Translations under genes and position numbers: made by a program | Source of the DNA: Agromyces larvae | GTDB taxonomy: Bacteria; Actinomycetota; Actinomycetes; Actinomycetales; Microbacteriaceae | Assembly (NCBI RefSeq): GCF_022811705.1 | Contig: NZ_CP094528.1 | Span: 620,001 to 684,000, forward strand | DNA length: 64,000 nt | Direction of reading: 5' to 3' | In this document: positions 17,116-28,137 of the stretch, in pieces | Layout of the letters: the number at the start of each line of letters is the position of its first letter | How positions within the stretch are numbered: the stretch's first letter is position 1 | Notes under the pieces: model-generated | Databases searched by the model: none | The model's input: only the letters and a program-made list of their open reading frames with translations | Told to the model about the DNA's origin: nothing

Positions 17116-17299
17116 CAGCGGGCGGAGACGACGCCGCTTTCCACATCGAACGCAGTGATGCATCCGATGTCGGGGGGTGGCCGTACGGTCGGAGGCGTCG
17201 GAATCATCCGCAAGCCTTGTCGAGAAACGTGCCGGGTCACGGCCCGGCGCACGGATCGACAGTCTGAAGGCAGCCACACCGAGCATGAAGGAGCCACCG
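17116..17299 (+). other. recA 5' leader
   Basis: About 180 nt without a convincing gene. It contains a GCCGGG / CCCGGC hairpin (17231-17236, 17243-17248). Nothing else is recognised. Confidence 0.35.
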
Positions 17300-18367
<1,068 letters not shown>

Positions 18368-18414
18368 GCACTGAGCGGCGCGATCGCGCGTACGAGATCG
18401 GGGAGAGGAGCACG

Positions 18415-19326
18415 ATGAGCGACCCGTCGTCCGACGAGCATCTCGCCCCGGTCTCGTATCTGCCGTGGGCGATCCCGGGGCGGAGCATCCACGAGGCCGA
18501 TGACGGCGACGCCGCCGTCGCCGACCCGGTCGGCGACGACTCGCCCGGCGACGACTCGCCCGGCGACGATCGGCCCTTCGGCGACGCGGCGCGGTCGCAG
18601 CAGCGGCACCCGGCGGGCGGTCGCGGGTCGCGACGGTCGACCCGCCCGCGACTCGCGGTCGTCGGCGGCACCGGGCCGGGCGAGCGCGGTGCCGGGCCGG
18701 GCGAGCGCGGCGCCGAGCCGGGCGAGCGCGGTGCCGGGCCGGAAGACCGCGGCGCCGGGCCGGGCGAGCGCGGCGCCGGGCGACGGGCCGGGGTGACGGG
18801 CACACGCCGGCGCGGCGAATCGCTGCCGCAGAACGCGTTCGCCGATGAGACCGGGCCCGAGCGCGACGAGCGCATCGACCGGCTCGTCGTGTCGCGGCTG
18901 CGCCGATCGTCGCTGTCGATCGCCGAGGTCCGCGGGGTGCTCGTCGAGCACGGGCTCGACGACGTCGAGGTCGACGAGTGGATCGAGCGGTACCGACGGC
19001 TCGGGTACCTCGACGACGCCCGTCTCGCCGAGCAGCTCGTGCATGTGCAGACCTCGCGCCGCGGCCGGGGGTCGAGTGCGATCCTCTCCGAGCTCGGGCG
19101 GCGCGGCATCGATCCCGTGATCGCCCGCGAGGCGGTCGACGCGTTGGATCCCGCGGCCGAACGCGAGCAGGCCCTCGAGGTCGCCGAACGCAGGCACCGC
19201 CAGCTCCGGGGCCTCGAGCGGCACGTCGCCGAGCGCCGCCTCAGCGCGTTCCTGCAGCGGCGGGGGTATCCGGCCGAGCTCGTGCGCGACGTCCTGTCGC
19301 AGGTACTCGGTGCGGATCGCTCGTAG
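18415..19326 (+). CDS. recX: regulatory protein RecX with long N-terminal extension
   Basis: 303 residues from ATG 18415 (GAGGAG upstream). The RecX domain occupies about residues 150-303: three-helix repeats such as SIAEVRGVLVEHGLDDVEVDEWIERYRRLGYLDDARLAEQLV. RecX binds and dampens the RecA filament. Family members are usually 150-220 residues; the first ~145 residues here are a low-complexity extension, with DDSPG repeats and five units of a seven-residue repeat (GPGERGA) at 87-121 coded by 21-bp DNA repeats. The miaB promoter overlaps the recX stop. Confidence 0.88.
   Translation: MSDPSSDEHLAPVSYLPWAIPGRSIHEADDGDAAVADPVGDDSPGDDSPGDDRPFGDAARSQQRHPAGGRGSRRSTRPRLAVVGGTGPGERGAGPGERGAEPGERGAGPEDRGAGPGERGAGRRAGVTGTRRRGESLPQNAFADETGPERDERIDRLVVSRLRRSSLSIAEVRGVLVEHGLDDVEVDEWIERYRRLGYLDDARLAEQLVHVQTSRRGRGSSAILSELGRRGIDPVIAREAVDALDPAAEREQALEVAERRHRQLRGLERHVAERRLSAFLQRRGYPAELVRDVLSQVLGADRS
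18673..18777 (+). repeat. 21-bp tandem repeat in recX
   Basis: Five units of about GGGCCGGGCGAGCGCGGTGCC, in frame, encoding GPGERGA with variants EPGERGA and GPEDRGA. They lie in the N-terminal extension, outside the RecX domain. Confidence 0.85.
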
Positions 19327-19338
19327 ACTGGTGCGATC

Positions 19339-20958
19339 ATGAGCACTCTTCGAGAGGCCTCGCACGGCGGGGCCACCGATGTCGCGCCCGCCGAGGAGGC
19401 CGGGCGCGCCCCCCGCACCTACGAGGTGCGCACGTTCGGCTGCCAGATGAACGTGCACGATTCCGAACGGCTCTCGGGCTCGCTCGAGGCGGCCGGCTAC
19501 GTCCCCGCCGACGGCGCCGAGCCCGACGTCGTGGTCATCAACACGTGTGCGGTGCGTGAGAACGCCGACAACAAGCTGTACGGCAACCTCGGCCACCTCG
19601 CGGGCGTGAAGCGCCGCCACGCGGGCATGCAGATCGCGGTCGGCGGGTGCCTCGCCCAGAAGGACAAGAACGTCATCCTCGAGAAGGCCCCCTGGGTCGA
19701 CGTCGTCTTCGGCACGCACAACATGGGGTCCCTGCCGAGCCTGCTCGAGCGGGCCCGGCACAACGACGAAGCCCAGCTCGAGATCCTCGACGCACTCGAG
19801 GTGTTCCCGTCGACGCTGCCGACCAAGCGCGACTCCACGTACAGCGGGTGGGTCTCGATCTCGGTCGGGTGCAACAACACCTGCACCTTCTGCATCGTGC
19901 CGTCGCTGCGCGGCAAAGAGAAAGACCGCCGGCCCGGCGACATCCTCGCCGAGGTGCAGGCGCTCGTCGACGACGGCGCGATCGAGGTCACCCTGCTCGG
20001 CCAGAACGTGAACTCCTACGGGGTCGAGTTCGGCGACCGGCAGGCGTTCGGCAAGCTGCTGCGGGCGGTCGGCGGCATCGACGGGCTCGAGCGCATCCGC
20101 TTCACGAGCCCGCATCCGGCCGCGTTCACCGACGACGTCATCGACGCGATGGCCGAGACGCCCAACGTGATGCCCCAACTGCACATGCCGCTGCAGTCGG
20201 GTTCCGACCGCATCCTGAAGGCGATGCGCCGCTCGTACCGCTCCGAGCGGTTCCTCGGCATCCTCGACCGGGTGCGTGCGAAGATCCCGAACGCGGCGAT
20301 CTCGACCGACATCATCGTGGGCTTCCCAGGCGAGACCGAAGCCGACTTCGAGGAGACGCTGCGGGTCGTCGAGCAGGCGCGGTTCGCGTCCGCCTTCACG
20401 TTCCAGTACTCCGTCCGGCCGGGCACTCCCGCCGCGACGATGGCCGACCAGGTGCCGAAGGAGGTCGTGCAGGAGCGCTACGAACGGCTCATCGCCCTCC
20501 AGGAGCGGATCAGCTGGGAGGAGAACCAGCGGGTCGTCGGCCGCCCGGTCGAGGTGCTCGTCTCGACCGGCGAGGGCAAGAAGGACGCCGAGACGCACCG
20601 GCTGAGCGGCCGTGCCGAAGACAGCCGGCTCGTGCATTTCGAGGTTCCCGAGGGTTCGGCGGTTCCGCGGCCCGGCGACGTCGTGTCGGTGACCGTCACC
20701 CAGGCGGCGCCCTTCCACCTCATCGCCGACTCGGTCGACGGGTCCCCGCTCGTGATCCGCCGCACCCGTGCCGGCGACGCGTGGGATCGTGCGCAGGCCG
20801 ACAGCTGCGGGGTGCCGGCCGACGCCGACGCCGGTGCCTCGGGCGCCGCGGGCCGCGTGTCGCTCGGCCTGCCGTCGCTGCGGATCGGCCGCGAGCCGCT
20901 GGTGTCGCCGGGTGTCGGCACGATGCCGATCTACGACCCGAGCGACTCGCAGCGCTGA
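19339..20958 (+). CDS. miaB: tRNA-2-methylthio-N6-dimethylallyladenosine synthase
   Basis: 539 residues. A radical-SAM methylthiotransferase that adds a methylthio group to i6A37 of tRNA. The N-terminal cluster ligands are Cys35, Cys70 and Cys104; the radical-SAM cluster is Cys178-x3-Cys182-x2-Cys185 ([12 protein letters not shown]); a C-terminal TRAM domain follows. Residues after about 480 are an extra tail of low similarity. TAGACT (19324-19329) overlaps the recX stop and lies 9 nt before the ATG. miaA, which makes its substrate, follows 7 nt downstream. Confidence 0.95.
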   Translation: MSTLREASHGGATDVAPAEEAGRAPRTYEVRTFGCQMNVHDSERLSGSLEAAGYVPADGAEPDVVVINTCAVRENADNKLYGNLGHLAGVKRRHAGMQIAVGGCLAQKDKNVILEKAPWVDVVFGTHNMGSLPSLLERARHNDEAQLEILDALEVFPSTLPTKRDSTYSGWVSISVGCNNTCTFCIVPSLRGKEKDRRPGDILAEVQALVDDGAIEVTLLGQNVNSYGVEFGDRQAFGKLLRAVGGIDGLERIRFTSPHPAAFTDDVIDAMAETPNVMPQLHMPLQSGSDRILKAMRRSYRSERFLGILDRVRAKIPNAAISTDIIVGFPGETEADFEETLRVVEQARFASAFTFQYSVRPGTPAATMADQVPKEVVQERYERLIALQERISWEENQRVVGRPVEVLVSTGEGKKDAETHRLSGRAEDSRLVHFEVPEGSAVPRPGDVVSVTVTQAAPFHLIADSVDGSPLVIRRTRAGDAWDRAQADSCGVPADADAGASGAAGRVSLGLPSLRIGREPLVSPGVGTMPIYDPSDSQR

Positions 20959-20965
20959 CGCCGAC

Positions 20966-21886
20966 GTGACCCTCATCGCGATCGTCGGTGCCACGGGCAC
21001 GGGCAAGTCGGCGTTCGCGCTCGACCTCGCCGAAGCGTTCGCGCGCGTAGGCCGGGCGGCCGAGGTGGTCAACGCCGATGCGATGCAGCTCTACCGCGGC
21101 ATGGACCTCGGCACCGCGAAGCTCGCGGTCGACGAGCGTCGCGGCATCCCGCACCGCCTGCTCGACGTCCTCGACGTGACCGAGGAGGCGTCGGTCGCCC
21201 GTTATCAGCCCGCCGCGCGGGCCGCGATCGACGAGATCGAGCGGCGCGGCGCGGTGGCGCTGCTCGTCGGCGGTTCGGGGCTCTACGTCTCGGGCGTGAT
21301 CCACGATTTCCGTTTCCCGGGCACCGACCCGGTGATCCGCGCCGAGCTCGAACGGGAGCTCGCGGAACGCGGCCCCGGCCTGCTGCACGCCCGGCTGCGG
21401 ACGATCGACGCCGAGACCGCCGCAGCGGTCGACCCGCAGAACGGCCGCCGCATCGTGCGCGCGCTCGAGGTCATCGCCGTGACGGGGGAGCCGAAGGCCG
21501 CCCGACTGCCCGACGAACCGGTGCCGTGGCGACCGCACCGCATCGTGCACCTGCGCAGCGACCGGGCCCGGCTCGTCGAACGCCTCGACGCACGCGTCGA
21601 GCGGATGTGGCGCGACGGCCTGATCGACGAGGTGCGGGGGCTCGTGCCGCTCGGCATCGAGCGCGGCGTGACGGCGCGCAAGGCGATCGGCTACCAGCAG
21701 GCGCTCGCGCAGCTCGACGGCCGACTGAGCGAGGCCGACGCGATCGCCGAGACCCAGCAGCTCACCCGGGTGTACGCGCGACGGCAGGTGAGCTGGTTCA
21801 AACGGTACGCGGACGCTGCGGTCATCGATGCCGACGAGGCATCCGACCGGGCGGCCGAGCTGGACCGCCAGATCTCGCTAGGCTGA
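20966..21886 (+). CDS. miaA: tRNA dimethylallyltransferase
   Basis: 306 residues from GTG 20966. Transfers the dimethylallyl group to A37 of tRNA, giving the substrate for MiaB. P-loop GATGTGKS (residues 8-15), the [17 protein letters not shown] motif, GGSGLYV, and the tRNA-binding RKAIGYQQ are all present. Usual length. It is in an operon with miaB. Its last 9 nt overlap the convergent Lrp gene. Confidence 0.95.
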   Translation: MTLIAIVGATGTGKSAFALDLAEAFARVGRAAEVVNADAMQLYRGMDLGTAKLAVDERRGIPHRLLDVLDVTEEASVARYQPAARAAIDEIERRGAVALLVGGSGLYVSGVIHDFRFPGTDPVIRAELERELAERGPGLLHARLRTIDAETAAAVDPQNGRRIVRALEVIAVTGEPKAARLPDEPVPWRPHRIVHLRSDRARLVERLDARVERMWRDGLIDEVRGLVPLGIERGVTARKAIGYQQALAQLDGRLSEADAIAETQQLTRVYARRQVSWFKRYADAAVIDADEASDRAAELDRQISLG

Positions 21887-22390
21887 TCCGCCGCGGGACG
21901 TCGACCACCAGCGATCCCCGGTGGTCACCGGGCGGGGCGGCGGTGCGGGGCGCACGTCGGCCCTGGCGTACGGCGTCGACAGCACCATCGTCGTCTCGAT
22001 CGCGCCGTGCGAGCCGATGCGTTCGGCGAGGCCTTCGAAATGCGACATGGAGGCCGCCCGCACGCGCAGCAGCGTGCAGTGGCGGCCGGCGAGCTTGTGG
22101 ATCTCGACCACCTCGGGCAGATCGTCGGGGTCGGCGGTTCGCAGCAGGCATCGCCCGGGGTCGCACTTCAACTGGATGAACGCGGTGAGCGGCTGCCCGA
22201 CCTCGGCCGGATCGACCCGTGCGGAGTAGCCGGCGATCACGCCGAGGCCCTCGAGTCGTCGCACCCGTTCGGCGACGGAGGGCGGCGAGAGGTGGATGCG
22301 GCGCCCGAGTTCGTTGAACGAGATGCGCGCGTCGGCCTGCAGTTCGCGCAGGATCGCCCAGTCGGTTTCATCGGGTTCGTACGACTGCAT
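21878..22390 (-). CDS. Lrp/AsnC family transcriptional regulator
   Basis: 170 residues from ATG 22390. N-terminal winged helix ([41 protein letters not shown]) and a C-terminal RAM effector-binding domain, with a ~20-residue Pro/Arg-rich tail. Such regulators sense amino acids as dimers or octamers. It is divergent from an MFS transporter gene 102 bp away, the usual arrangement for an Lrp regulator and the exporter it controls. I see no clear operator. The effector is unknown. Confidence 0.88.
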   Translation of the reverse strand: MQSYEPDETDWAILRELQADARISFNELGRRIHLSPPSVAERVRRLEGLGVIAGYSARVDPAEVGQPLTAFIQLKCDPGRCLLRTADPDDLPEVVEIHKLAGRHCTLLRVRAASMSHFEGLAERIGSHGAIETTMVLSTPYARADVRPAPPPRPVTTGDRWWSTSRGGSA

Positions 22391-22491
22391 CGTGCACACC
22401 CTTCCTCTCGTTTCGAACGCAATGTGAGAGCCGGGATTCCCGCCCTCAGCGGGCATTCATCGCGCCTTTCAGCCTTTCTAGCATTGCCGGC

Positions 22492-23739
22492 ATGACCTGG
22501 GAAGCCCGCTCCGTGCACGATGTCGACGCGGCACGACGACCGCCCCGCGAACACGTGCTGTTCGCCGCCGCATCGATCGGAGCCCTGGCCAACGGGGTCG
22601 CCGGATCGGCTGCGGCTCTGCTCGCCGAACGGGTGGGCGGGGGGATGGCGGTCGCCGGTCTTCCGCAGGCCATGCTCGTGATCGGCACGGCCGTGGCCGC
22701 GCTCGGCATCAGCGCGGCATCGCGCGGCGGACGCCGGGTGCGATCGCTCGCCGTCGGCGCGGTGGCCGCGGCCGTGGGTGCGATGATCGTGGTCGGCGCC
22801 GCGATCGTCGCGTCGTTCCCCGCGCTGCTCGCCGGAAGCCTGCTCTTCGGCGCCGGCAACGCCGCGGTGATGCTCAGCCGCTACGCGGCAGCCGAACGCG
22901 CGCAGCCCGCACGACGCGTCCGCGCGCTGACGGCGCTGCTCGTCGCCACGTCGGTCGGCGCGGTGGTCGGGCCGCTGCTGCTCGAGCCGAGCGACCGGCT
23001 CGGGCAGGCGCTCGGCCTTCCCCCGCTGGCCGGATGCTTCGTGCTCGGCGCGGCGGCGTTCGTCGTCGCGGCGGCGGCGTTCACGGCGGTGCCCGTCCCG
23101 CCCCGTGCGGACGCGAGCACGGGGTCGCACGAAGCGGCGCCCGACGGCGCCCCTGCCGCATCGCACCGTCGTCGCGACACCGTCGTCGGTGTCGGCGTCC
23201 TCTCGCTCGCGAACCTCGTGATGGTCCTGGTGATGACCGCGTTGCCGATGCACGTGCTGCACCTGCACGATGGCGGCCTCCAGGTGCTGGGCGTGGTCAT
23301 CGCACTGCACGTCGCGGCGATGTTCGCCCCGGCACCGCTGTCGGGGTTCGTCACGGGGCGGCTGGGCGCGGAACGCGCGGCCGGCCTCGCGGCGGCGGTG
23401 CTGGCCGGCGCGGCCGTGCTCGCGGCCGTGGCGCCGGCGCACCTGCCGACCGTCTCCGGCGCGGTCGTGGTGATCGGGCTCGGCTGGAATCTCGCGCTGG
23501 TCGCGGGCAGCGCGATCCTCGCCCGCGACGCGGTGGAGTCGGTTCGCCTGCGCCGGGAGGGCTGGGGCGAGGTGGGCATGGGGGTCGCGGCGGCGGGCGG
23601 CGGCGCGGCGTCGGGGGTCGCGCTGCAGGTCGCCGGGTTCGCGGGCCTCGCGATCGGGGCCGGATGCATCGCCGTCGCGCTGCTCGGCTGGGCGGTCGCC
23701 GCACGACGCCGGCCGGCGCCCGCGTCGACCGTAGACTGA
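22492..23739 (+). CDS. MFS transporter
   Basis: 415 residues with ten to twelve hydrophobic helices spread over the whole length and a hydrophilic stretch near residues 205-230 ([25 protein letters not shown]) corresponding to the central loop of major facilitator proteins. Likely an exporter of a small molecule. TAGCAT (22479-22484) is 7 nt before the ATG. Divergent from the Lrp-type regulator, which may control it. dapF follows, with its own -10 box overlapping the stop. Substrate unknown. Confidence 0.85.
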   Translation: MTWEARSVHDVDAARRPPREHVLFAAASIGALANGVAGSAAALLAERVGGGMAVAGLPQAMLVIGTAVAALGISAASRGGRRVRSLAVGAVAAAVGAMIVVGAAIVASFPALLAGSLLFGAGNAAVMLSRYAAAERAQPARRVRALTALLVATSVGAVVGPLLLEPSDRLGQALGLPPLAGCFVLGAAAFVVAAAAFTAVPVPPRADASTGSHEAAPDGAPAASHRRRDTVVGVGVLSLANLVMVLVMTALPMHVLHLHDGGLQVLGVVIALHVAAMFAPAPLSGFVTGRLGAERAAGLAAAVLAGAAVLAAVAPAHLPTVSGAVVVIGLGWNLALVAGSAILARDAVESVRLRREGWGEVGMGVAAAGGGAASGVALQVAGFAGLAIGAGCIAVALLGWAVAARRRPAPASTVD

Positions 23740-23744
23740 ACCGC

Positions 23745-24635
23745 ATGTCCTTCGACCTGGCGTTCACGAAGGGGCAGGGCACCGGCAACGACTTCGTGCT
23801 GGTGAGCGACCCCGATGGCGACCTCGACCTCACCCCGACGCAGATCGCGGCGATCTGCGACCGGCGATTCGGGGTCGGCGCCGACGGGCTGATCCGCGCG
23901 GTGCGTTCGAGCGAGCTCGCCGACGGGGCCGCCGTCGTGGCGGCGGACCCCGACGCGGTGTGGTTCATGGACTACTGGAACGCCGACGGCTCCGTCTCCG
24001 AGATGTGCGGCAACGGCATCCGGGTGTTCACCGCGTTCCTGCTCGATCAGGGGCTCGCCACGCTCGCCGACGACGCGTCGATCGCGATCGGCACGCGTGC
24101 CGGCGTCCGTCGGGTGCGACGCGCACCGGCCGGGTTCGAGGCCGACCTCGGGGTGTGGCGGCTCGCCGAGGGCGAGGCGGCCGAGCCGCTCGTCCGGGCG
24201 AGATCGCTGCCGGTCGCTCGGCCCGGGCTCGGCATCGACGTCGGCAATCCGCACGTCGTGGTCGCACTGGCCGACGACGACGAGCTCGCCGCGCTCGACC
24301 TCGCCGCTGCGCCGATCCTCGAGCCGGCTCCGCCCGCGGGGGCGAACGTCGAGTTCGTGGTTCCGGCCGATCCGCTCGTCGAAGGCGGGGTCGGCCGCAT
24401 CCGGATGCGGGTGCACGAGCGCGGCTCCGGGGAGACGCTCTCGTGCGGCACCGGCGCCGTGGCATCCGCGGTCGCGGTTCGGCACTGGGCCGGCGCCGAA
24501 GCGCCCGACGAATGGCGCGTGCAGGTGCCGGGCGGCGTGCTCGGGGTGCGGGTCGCCGCCGCCGAGGACGGCGAGCGGGTCTGGCTGAGCGGGCCGGCGG
24601 AGCTGGTCTTCGACGGCGTGCTCGCGCTGGGCTGA
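23745..24635 (+). CDS. dapF: diaminopimelate epimerase
   Basis: 296 residues from ATG 23745. Converts LL- to meso-diaminopimelate for lysine and peptidoglycan. The two catalytic cysteines are Cys88 (SEMCGNGIR) and Cys234 (ETLSCGTGA), and KGQGTGNDF marks the N-terminus. TAGACT (23732-23737) overlaps the stop of the MFS gene and lies 7 nt before the ATG, so it is probably leaderless and independent of that gene. The 3' side has a bidirectional hairpin shared with the convergent methyltransferase. Confidence 0.95.
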   Translation: MSFDLAFTKGQGTGNDFVLVSDPDGDLDLTPTQIAAICDRRFGVGADGLIRAVRSSELADGAAVVAADPDAVWFMDYWNADGSVSEMCGNGIRVFTAFLLDQGLATLADDASIAIGTRAGVRRVRRAPAGFEADLGVWRLAEGEAAEPLVRARSLPVARPGLGIDVGNPHVVVALADDDELAALDLAAAPILEPAPPAGANVEFVVPADPLVEGGVGRIRMRVHERGSGETLSCGTGAVASAVAVRHWAGAEAPDEWRVQVPGGVLGVRVAAAEDGERVWLSGPAELVFDGVLALG

Positions 24636-24664
24636 GGTCGGCGCCGTCGACGCCGGGCGCGTCT

Positions 24665-24686
24665 GGCCCGCCGTGTCGGGCGGGCC
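24665..24686. terminator. bidirectional hairpin between dapF and the methyltransferase gene
   Basis: GGCCCGCC / GGCGGGCC, perfect 8 bp, loop GTGTCG. Placed between two convergent stops, so it may end both transcripts. No T-run. Confidence 0.5.
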
Positions 24687-24691
24687 GCCGT

Positions 24692-25300
24692 TCAGCGCCG
24701 GTCGACGCGCAGCACCCGGAACCCCTTCGAGGTCGCGGCCCGCGACACCTCGAATCCGTCGGCGAACTCCTCGGCGAGCCAGCGCTGCAGGGAGTCGGCG
24801 CCGAGGTTCTTCTGCACGACGAGCCATGCCGTGCCGCCGCGCGCGAGCCGGGGCAGCCAGGTCGTCATGAGCTCGTGCAGCACCGCCTTGCCGACCCGGA
24901 TCGGCGGGTTCGACCAGATCGTCGCGAACTCGATGTCGTCGGGAACACCCTCGGCGGGCACGGCGTTGACGTTGGTCAGGCCGTGGCGTGCGGCGTTGCG
25001 TCGAACGAGGTCGAGGGCGCGATCGTTGACGTCGACCGCCCAGACCGTCGTCTCGGGGGCCCGGAACGCGAGGCTCAGGGCGATCGGCCCCCAGCCCGAG
25101 CCGAGGTCGAGCACGTGGCCGGTCGCGGGCGGGTCGGGCACCTCGTCGAGCAGCACCGCGGTTCCGCCGTCGAGGTGGCCGGGGCTGAACACCGCGGGCG
25201 CGGTGACGACCGCCAGTTCGCGCCCGGCGAGCCGGACGGTGATCGTCCGCAGCGACTCGGGTGCGGCGGGGCTCGACGAGAAGTAGTGCTCCTGGGGCAT
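24692..25300 (-). CDS. class I SAM methyltransferase, RsmC-like
   Basis: 202 residues from ATG 25300. SAM-binding motif DLGSGWGPIA (65-74), acidic end of strand 2 (AVDVN), and NPPIR (131-135), the NPPY-like motif of enzymes that methylate exocyclic amino groups. Together with GHLDGGTAVLL this matches the catalytic half of RsmC, which makes m2G1207 in 16S rRNA; the N-terminal pseudo-catalytic half is absent, as is usual in Gram-positives. TAGGTT (minus strand, 25307-25312) is 6 nt before the ATG. Target not proven. Confidence 0.82.
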   Translation of the reverse strand: MPQEHYFSSSPAAPESLRTITVRLAGRELAVVTAPAVFSPGHLDGGTAVLLDEVPDPPATGHVLDLGSGWGPIALSLAFRAPETTVWAVDVNDRALDLVRRNAARHGLTNVNAVPAEGVPDDIEFATIWSNPPIRVGKAVLHELMTTWLPRLARGGTAWLVVQKNLGADSLQRWLAEEFADGFEVSRAATSKGFRVLRVDRR

Positions 25301-25389
25301 AGGGCGAACCTATCCCAGGCGCCGATGCTCGCAGGTCGGCCGGCCGTTCAGGAGCCGGCCCTTCAGGAAAGGCAAGTAGGGTGGACAGG

Positions 25390-26916
25390 ATGAACGAATC
25401 CGCAGACCAGCACCACGACGACGCCGTCGATCGCGTGCTGCGCAGCGTCGAGCAGCGCGCCGAGGTCACGAGGTTCGATGCGTCGGCCGCCGCTTCGATC
25501 CAGCGAACGGATGCCTCGCCGGCCACGTCGACCGACGGCGAGCAGTTCGACCGCGACGAGCGCGCGGCGCTGCGCCGTGTCAGCGGGCTGTCGACAGAAC
25601 TGCAGGACGTCACCGAGGTCGAGTACCGCCAGCTGCGCCTCGAGAACGTCGTGCTGATCGGCGTGTATTCGCAGGGCTCGCTCGACGACGCCGAGAATTC
25701 GTTGCGCGAGCTCTCGGCGCTCGCCGAGACCGCTGGGGCGCGAGTGCTCGACGGCGTGCTGCAGCGACGGCCGCATCCCGACCCGAGCACCTACCTCGGT
25801 CGCGGCAAGGTCGAGGAGCTGCGCCACATCGTCGCCGCGCTCGGCGCCGACACCGTGGTCGCCGACACCGAGCTCGCGCCGAGCCAGCGTCGCGCGCTCG
25901 AGGACGCGGTGAAGGTGAAGGTCATCGACCGCACCGCGGTGATCCTCGACATCTTCAGCCAGCACGCGAAGAGCCGCGAGGGCAAGGCCCAGGTCGAACT
26001 CGCGCAGCTCGAGTACCTGCTGCCGCGACTGCGCGGCTGGGGCGAGTCGATGAGCCGCCAGGCCGGCGGTCAGGTCGGCGGCGCGGGCGCGGGCATGGGG
26101 TCGCGCGGCCCCGGTGAGACCAAGATCGAGCTCGACCGTCGTCGCATCCACACGCGGATGGCGAAGCTGCGCCGCCAGATCGTCGGCATGAAGCCGGCGC
26201 GCGAGGCCAAGCGGGCCAATCGCAAACGCAACGCGGTGCCGTCGGTCGCGATCGCCGGGTACACGAACGCGGGCAAGTCCAGTCTGCTGAACCGCATCAC
26301 GGGCGCGGGCGTGCTCGTCGAGAACGCGCTGTTCGCGACGCTGGACGCCACGGTGCGGCGCAACACGACCGCCGACGGCCGCGTCTACACGATCGCCGAC
26401 ACGGTCGGGTTCGTGCGCAACCTGCCGCACCAGCTCGTCGAGGCGTTCCGCTCGACCCTGGAGGAGGTGGGCGACGCCGACCTCATCGTGCACGTCGTCG
26501 ATGCGGCGCATCCCGACCCCGCCGGGCAGATCGCGACCGTCCGAGACGTGATCGGCGAGGTCGGTGCCCGCGACATCCCCGAGCTCGTCGTCTTCAACAA
26601 GGCCGACCTGGTGACTCCCGAAGAGCGCCTCGTGCTGCGCGGACTCGAGCCGAACGCGGTGTTCGCGTCGGCCCGCACCGGCGAGGGCGTCGACGAGGTG
26701 CTCGACGCGATCGGGCGCATGCTGCCCGACCCGTCGGTCGAGGTCGACCTGCTCGTGCCGTACGACCGCGGCGAGGTGATCTCGAACCTGCACGAGTCCG
26801 CGCGCGTGCTGTCGATCGAGTACGTCGGCGACGGCACGCGGGTGCGCGCGCTCGTCTCGCCCGAACTGGCGGGGCAGCTCGAGGCGTTCCGGGCGGACGC
26901 GGGCGCGCTGGCCTGA
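25390..26916 (+). CDS. hflX: GTPase HflX
   Basis: 508 residues from ATG 25390. A ribosome-associated GTPase that splits stalled 70S ribosomes. N-terminal HflX domain with RPHPDPSTYLGRGKVEEL and a glycine-rich linker (QAGGQVGGAGAGMGSRGPGE), then G1 GYTNAGKSS (near 290), G3 DTVGF (near 337) and G4 NKAD (near 403). TAGGGT (25376-25381) lies 8 nt upstream; GTG 25381 would overlap this box, so ATG 25390 is preferred. The miaA-hflX neighbourhood is normal for bacteria. Confidence 0.94.
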   Translation: MNESADQHHDDAVDRVLRSVEQRAEVTRFDASAAASIQRTDASPATSTDGEQFDRDERAALRRVSGLSTELQDVTEVEYRQLRLENVVLIGVYSQGSLDDAENSLRELSALAETAGARVLDGVLQRRPHPDPSTYLGRGKVEELRHIVAALGADTVVADTELAPSQRRALEDAVKVKVIDRTAVILDIFSQHAKSREGKAQVELAQLEYLLPRLRGWGESMSRQAGGQVGGAGAGMGSRGPGETKIELDRRRIHTRMAKLRRQIVGMKPAREAKRANRKRNAVPSVAIAGYTNAGKSSLLNRITGAGVLVENALFATLDATVRRNTTADGRVYTIADTVGFVRNLPHQLVEAFRSTLEEVGDADLIVHVVDAAHPDPAGQIATVRDVIGEVGARDIPELVVFNKADLVTPEERLVLRGLEPNAVFASARTGEGVDEVLDAIGRMLPDPSVEVDLLVPYDRGEVISNLHESARVLSIEYVGDGTRVRALVSPELAGQLEAFRADAGALA

Positions 26917-27025
26917 TCCTCGGTCGACCGCGCGGGTTCGGCGGCCGGGTGCGCGGCGGTCGCGACATCCGTCACCGCCGGTCACATTTGCGGCGATCGC
27001 GACCCGACCTGGCGTATCGTCGCAG

Positions 27026-27166
27026 ATGATCGTCGGCGTCGGGCCGGATGCCCGCCGCCAGGAGCGACCGCCGAGCCCGGCACCCGCCCGCGAGCAGACC
27101 CGCCGTCATGCGGGGAGCGCGGCGTGCCGCATCCCGCCCGACGGCATCTCTCGAGGATGCAGATGA
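27026..27166 (+). CDS. candidate leaderless leader ORF upstream of metF
   Basis: 46 codons. TATCGT (27015-27020) lies 5 nt before ATG 27026, matching the leaderless promoters elsewhere in the window. The stop TGA overlaps the metF ATG (ATGA, 27163-27166), so translation would feed directly into metF. About 37 of 46 codons end in G or C, a moderate coding signal. The peptide is Arg- and Pro-rich with two Cys. It is not a known family, and it could be chance within a GC-rich leader. Confidence 0.35.
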   Translation: MIVGVGPDARRQERPPSPAPAREQTRRHAGSAACRIPPDGISRGCR

Positions 27167-28137
27167 CCGAGCAGGGACCCGATTCGCCGACCGCCAGCCG
27201 ACCGCCGGTGTCCTTCGAGCTCTTCCCGCCACGCACCGACTCGGCGGCGCTGGCGCTGGGGCGCACGATCGACCGGCTCGCCGAGGTGCGGCCGGCGTTC
27301 ATCTCGGTGACGTTCGGCGCCGGCGGCTCCACCCGCGACCGTTCGCTGACGGTGCTGCGGTACCTGCTCGAGCACACCGAGGTCGAGCCGATGGCGCACC
27401 TCACCTGCGTCGGCTCGACGCATGCCGAGGCCAACCGGCTCGTCCGCGAGTTCCTCGACGCCGGGATCACGAGCTTCCTCGCGCTGCGCGGCGATCCGCC
27501 CGCCGACGTCGACCCGGCCGACCCCGACGCCGGTCTCGGCGAGCTGCGAAGCGCAGCCGAGCTCGTGCAGCTCATCCACCGGGTCCAGGAGGAGCGTGAG
27601 CCGTTCGGCACCACCACGGTCTCGGGCGTGCCGGGTGCGGCCCGCATCGGCGCTCGGCCGCGGCCCGAACGCGTGGCCGTCGCGGCGTTCCCGACGGGGC
27701 ATCCCCGGTCGCGCAACCTCGGCCAGGACATCGACGCCCTGCTCGCGAAGGAGATCGCCGGGGCGAACCTGGCGATCACCCAGCTCTTCTGGCACGCCGA
27801 CCACTACCTCGACTTCGTCGAGCGGGCGCGGGCCGCCGGGGTGACGATCCCGATCCTGCCGGGCATCATGCCGGTCACCACACCGGCCCGGCTCGCCCGG
27901 TTGACCGAGCTCACCGGGGTGATTCCGCCCGCCGAGCTCGAGATCGGGCTCGAGGTCGAACCCGATCCCGACGCGCAGACCGAACTCGGCATCGCCTATG
28001 CCGCCCGGCTCGTGGGCGACGTGCTCGCGGGCGGGGCGCCGGGTGTGCACCTGTACACGTTCAACCGCCATGAGGCCGTGCTCGAGGTGCTCGAGCGGGT
28101 CGGCGCCACCGATGAGAGGACCGCTTCAGAACGATGA
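27163..28137 (+). CDS. metF: methylenetetrahydrofolate reductase
   Basis: 324 residues from ATG 27163 (GAGG 6 nt upstream; ATG 27157 is possible). Reduces methylene-THF to methyl-THF, the methyl donor for methionine synthesis. Seen: [10 protein letters not shown] (the catalytic Glu region), [15 protein letters not shown], the HLTCVGST strand, and LALRGDPP for FAD binding. It overlaps metE by 4 nt (ATGA), and MetE uses its product. The leader may carry a small coupled ORF. I compared the leader by eye with SAM, SAH and cobalamin riboswitch consensus and saw no match. Confidence 0.93.
   Translation: MTEQGPDSPTASRPPVSFELFPPRTDSAALALGRTIDRLAEVRPAFISVTFGAGGSTRDRSLTVLRYLLEHTEVEPMAHLTCVGSTHAEANRLVREFLDAGITSFLALRGDPPADVDPADPDAGLGELRSAAELVQLIHRVQEEREPFGTTTVSGVPGAARIGARPRPERVAVAAFPTGHPRSRNLGQDIDALLAKEIAGANLAITQLFWHADHYLDFVERARAAGVTIPILPGIMPVTTPARLARLTELTGVIPPAELEIGLEVEPDPDAQTELGIAYAARLVGDVLAGGAPGVHLYTFNRHEAVLEVLERVGATDERTASER

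Noticed and set aside
26917..27162. A SAM, SAH or cobalamin riboswitch before metF
   Set aside because: CCAGGAG at 27058-27064 faintly recalls a B12 box or the SAH 5' end, but the remaining conserved blocks of these aptamers are missing.
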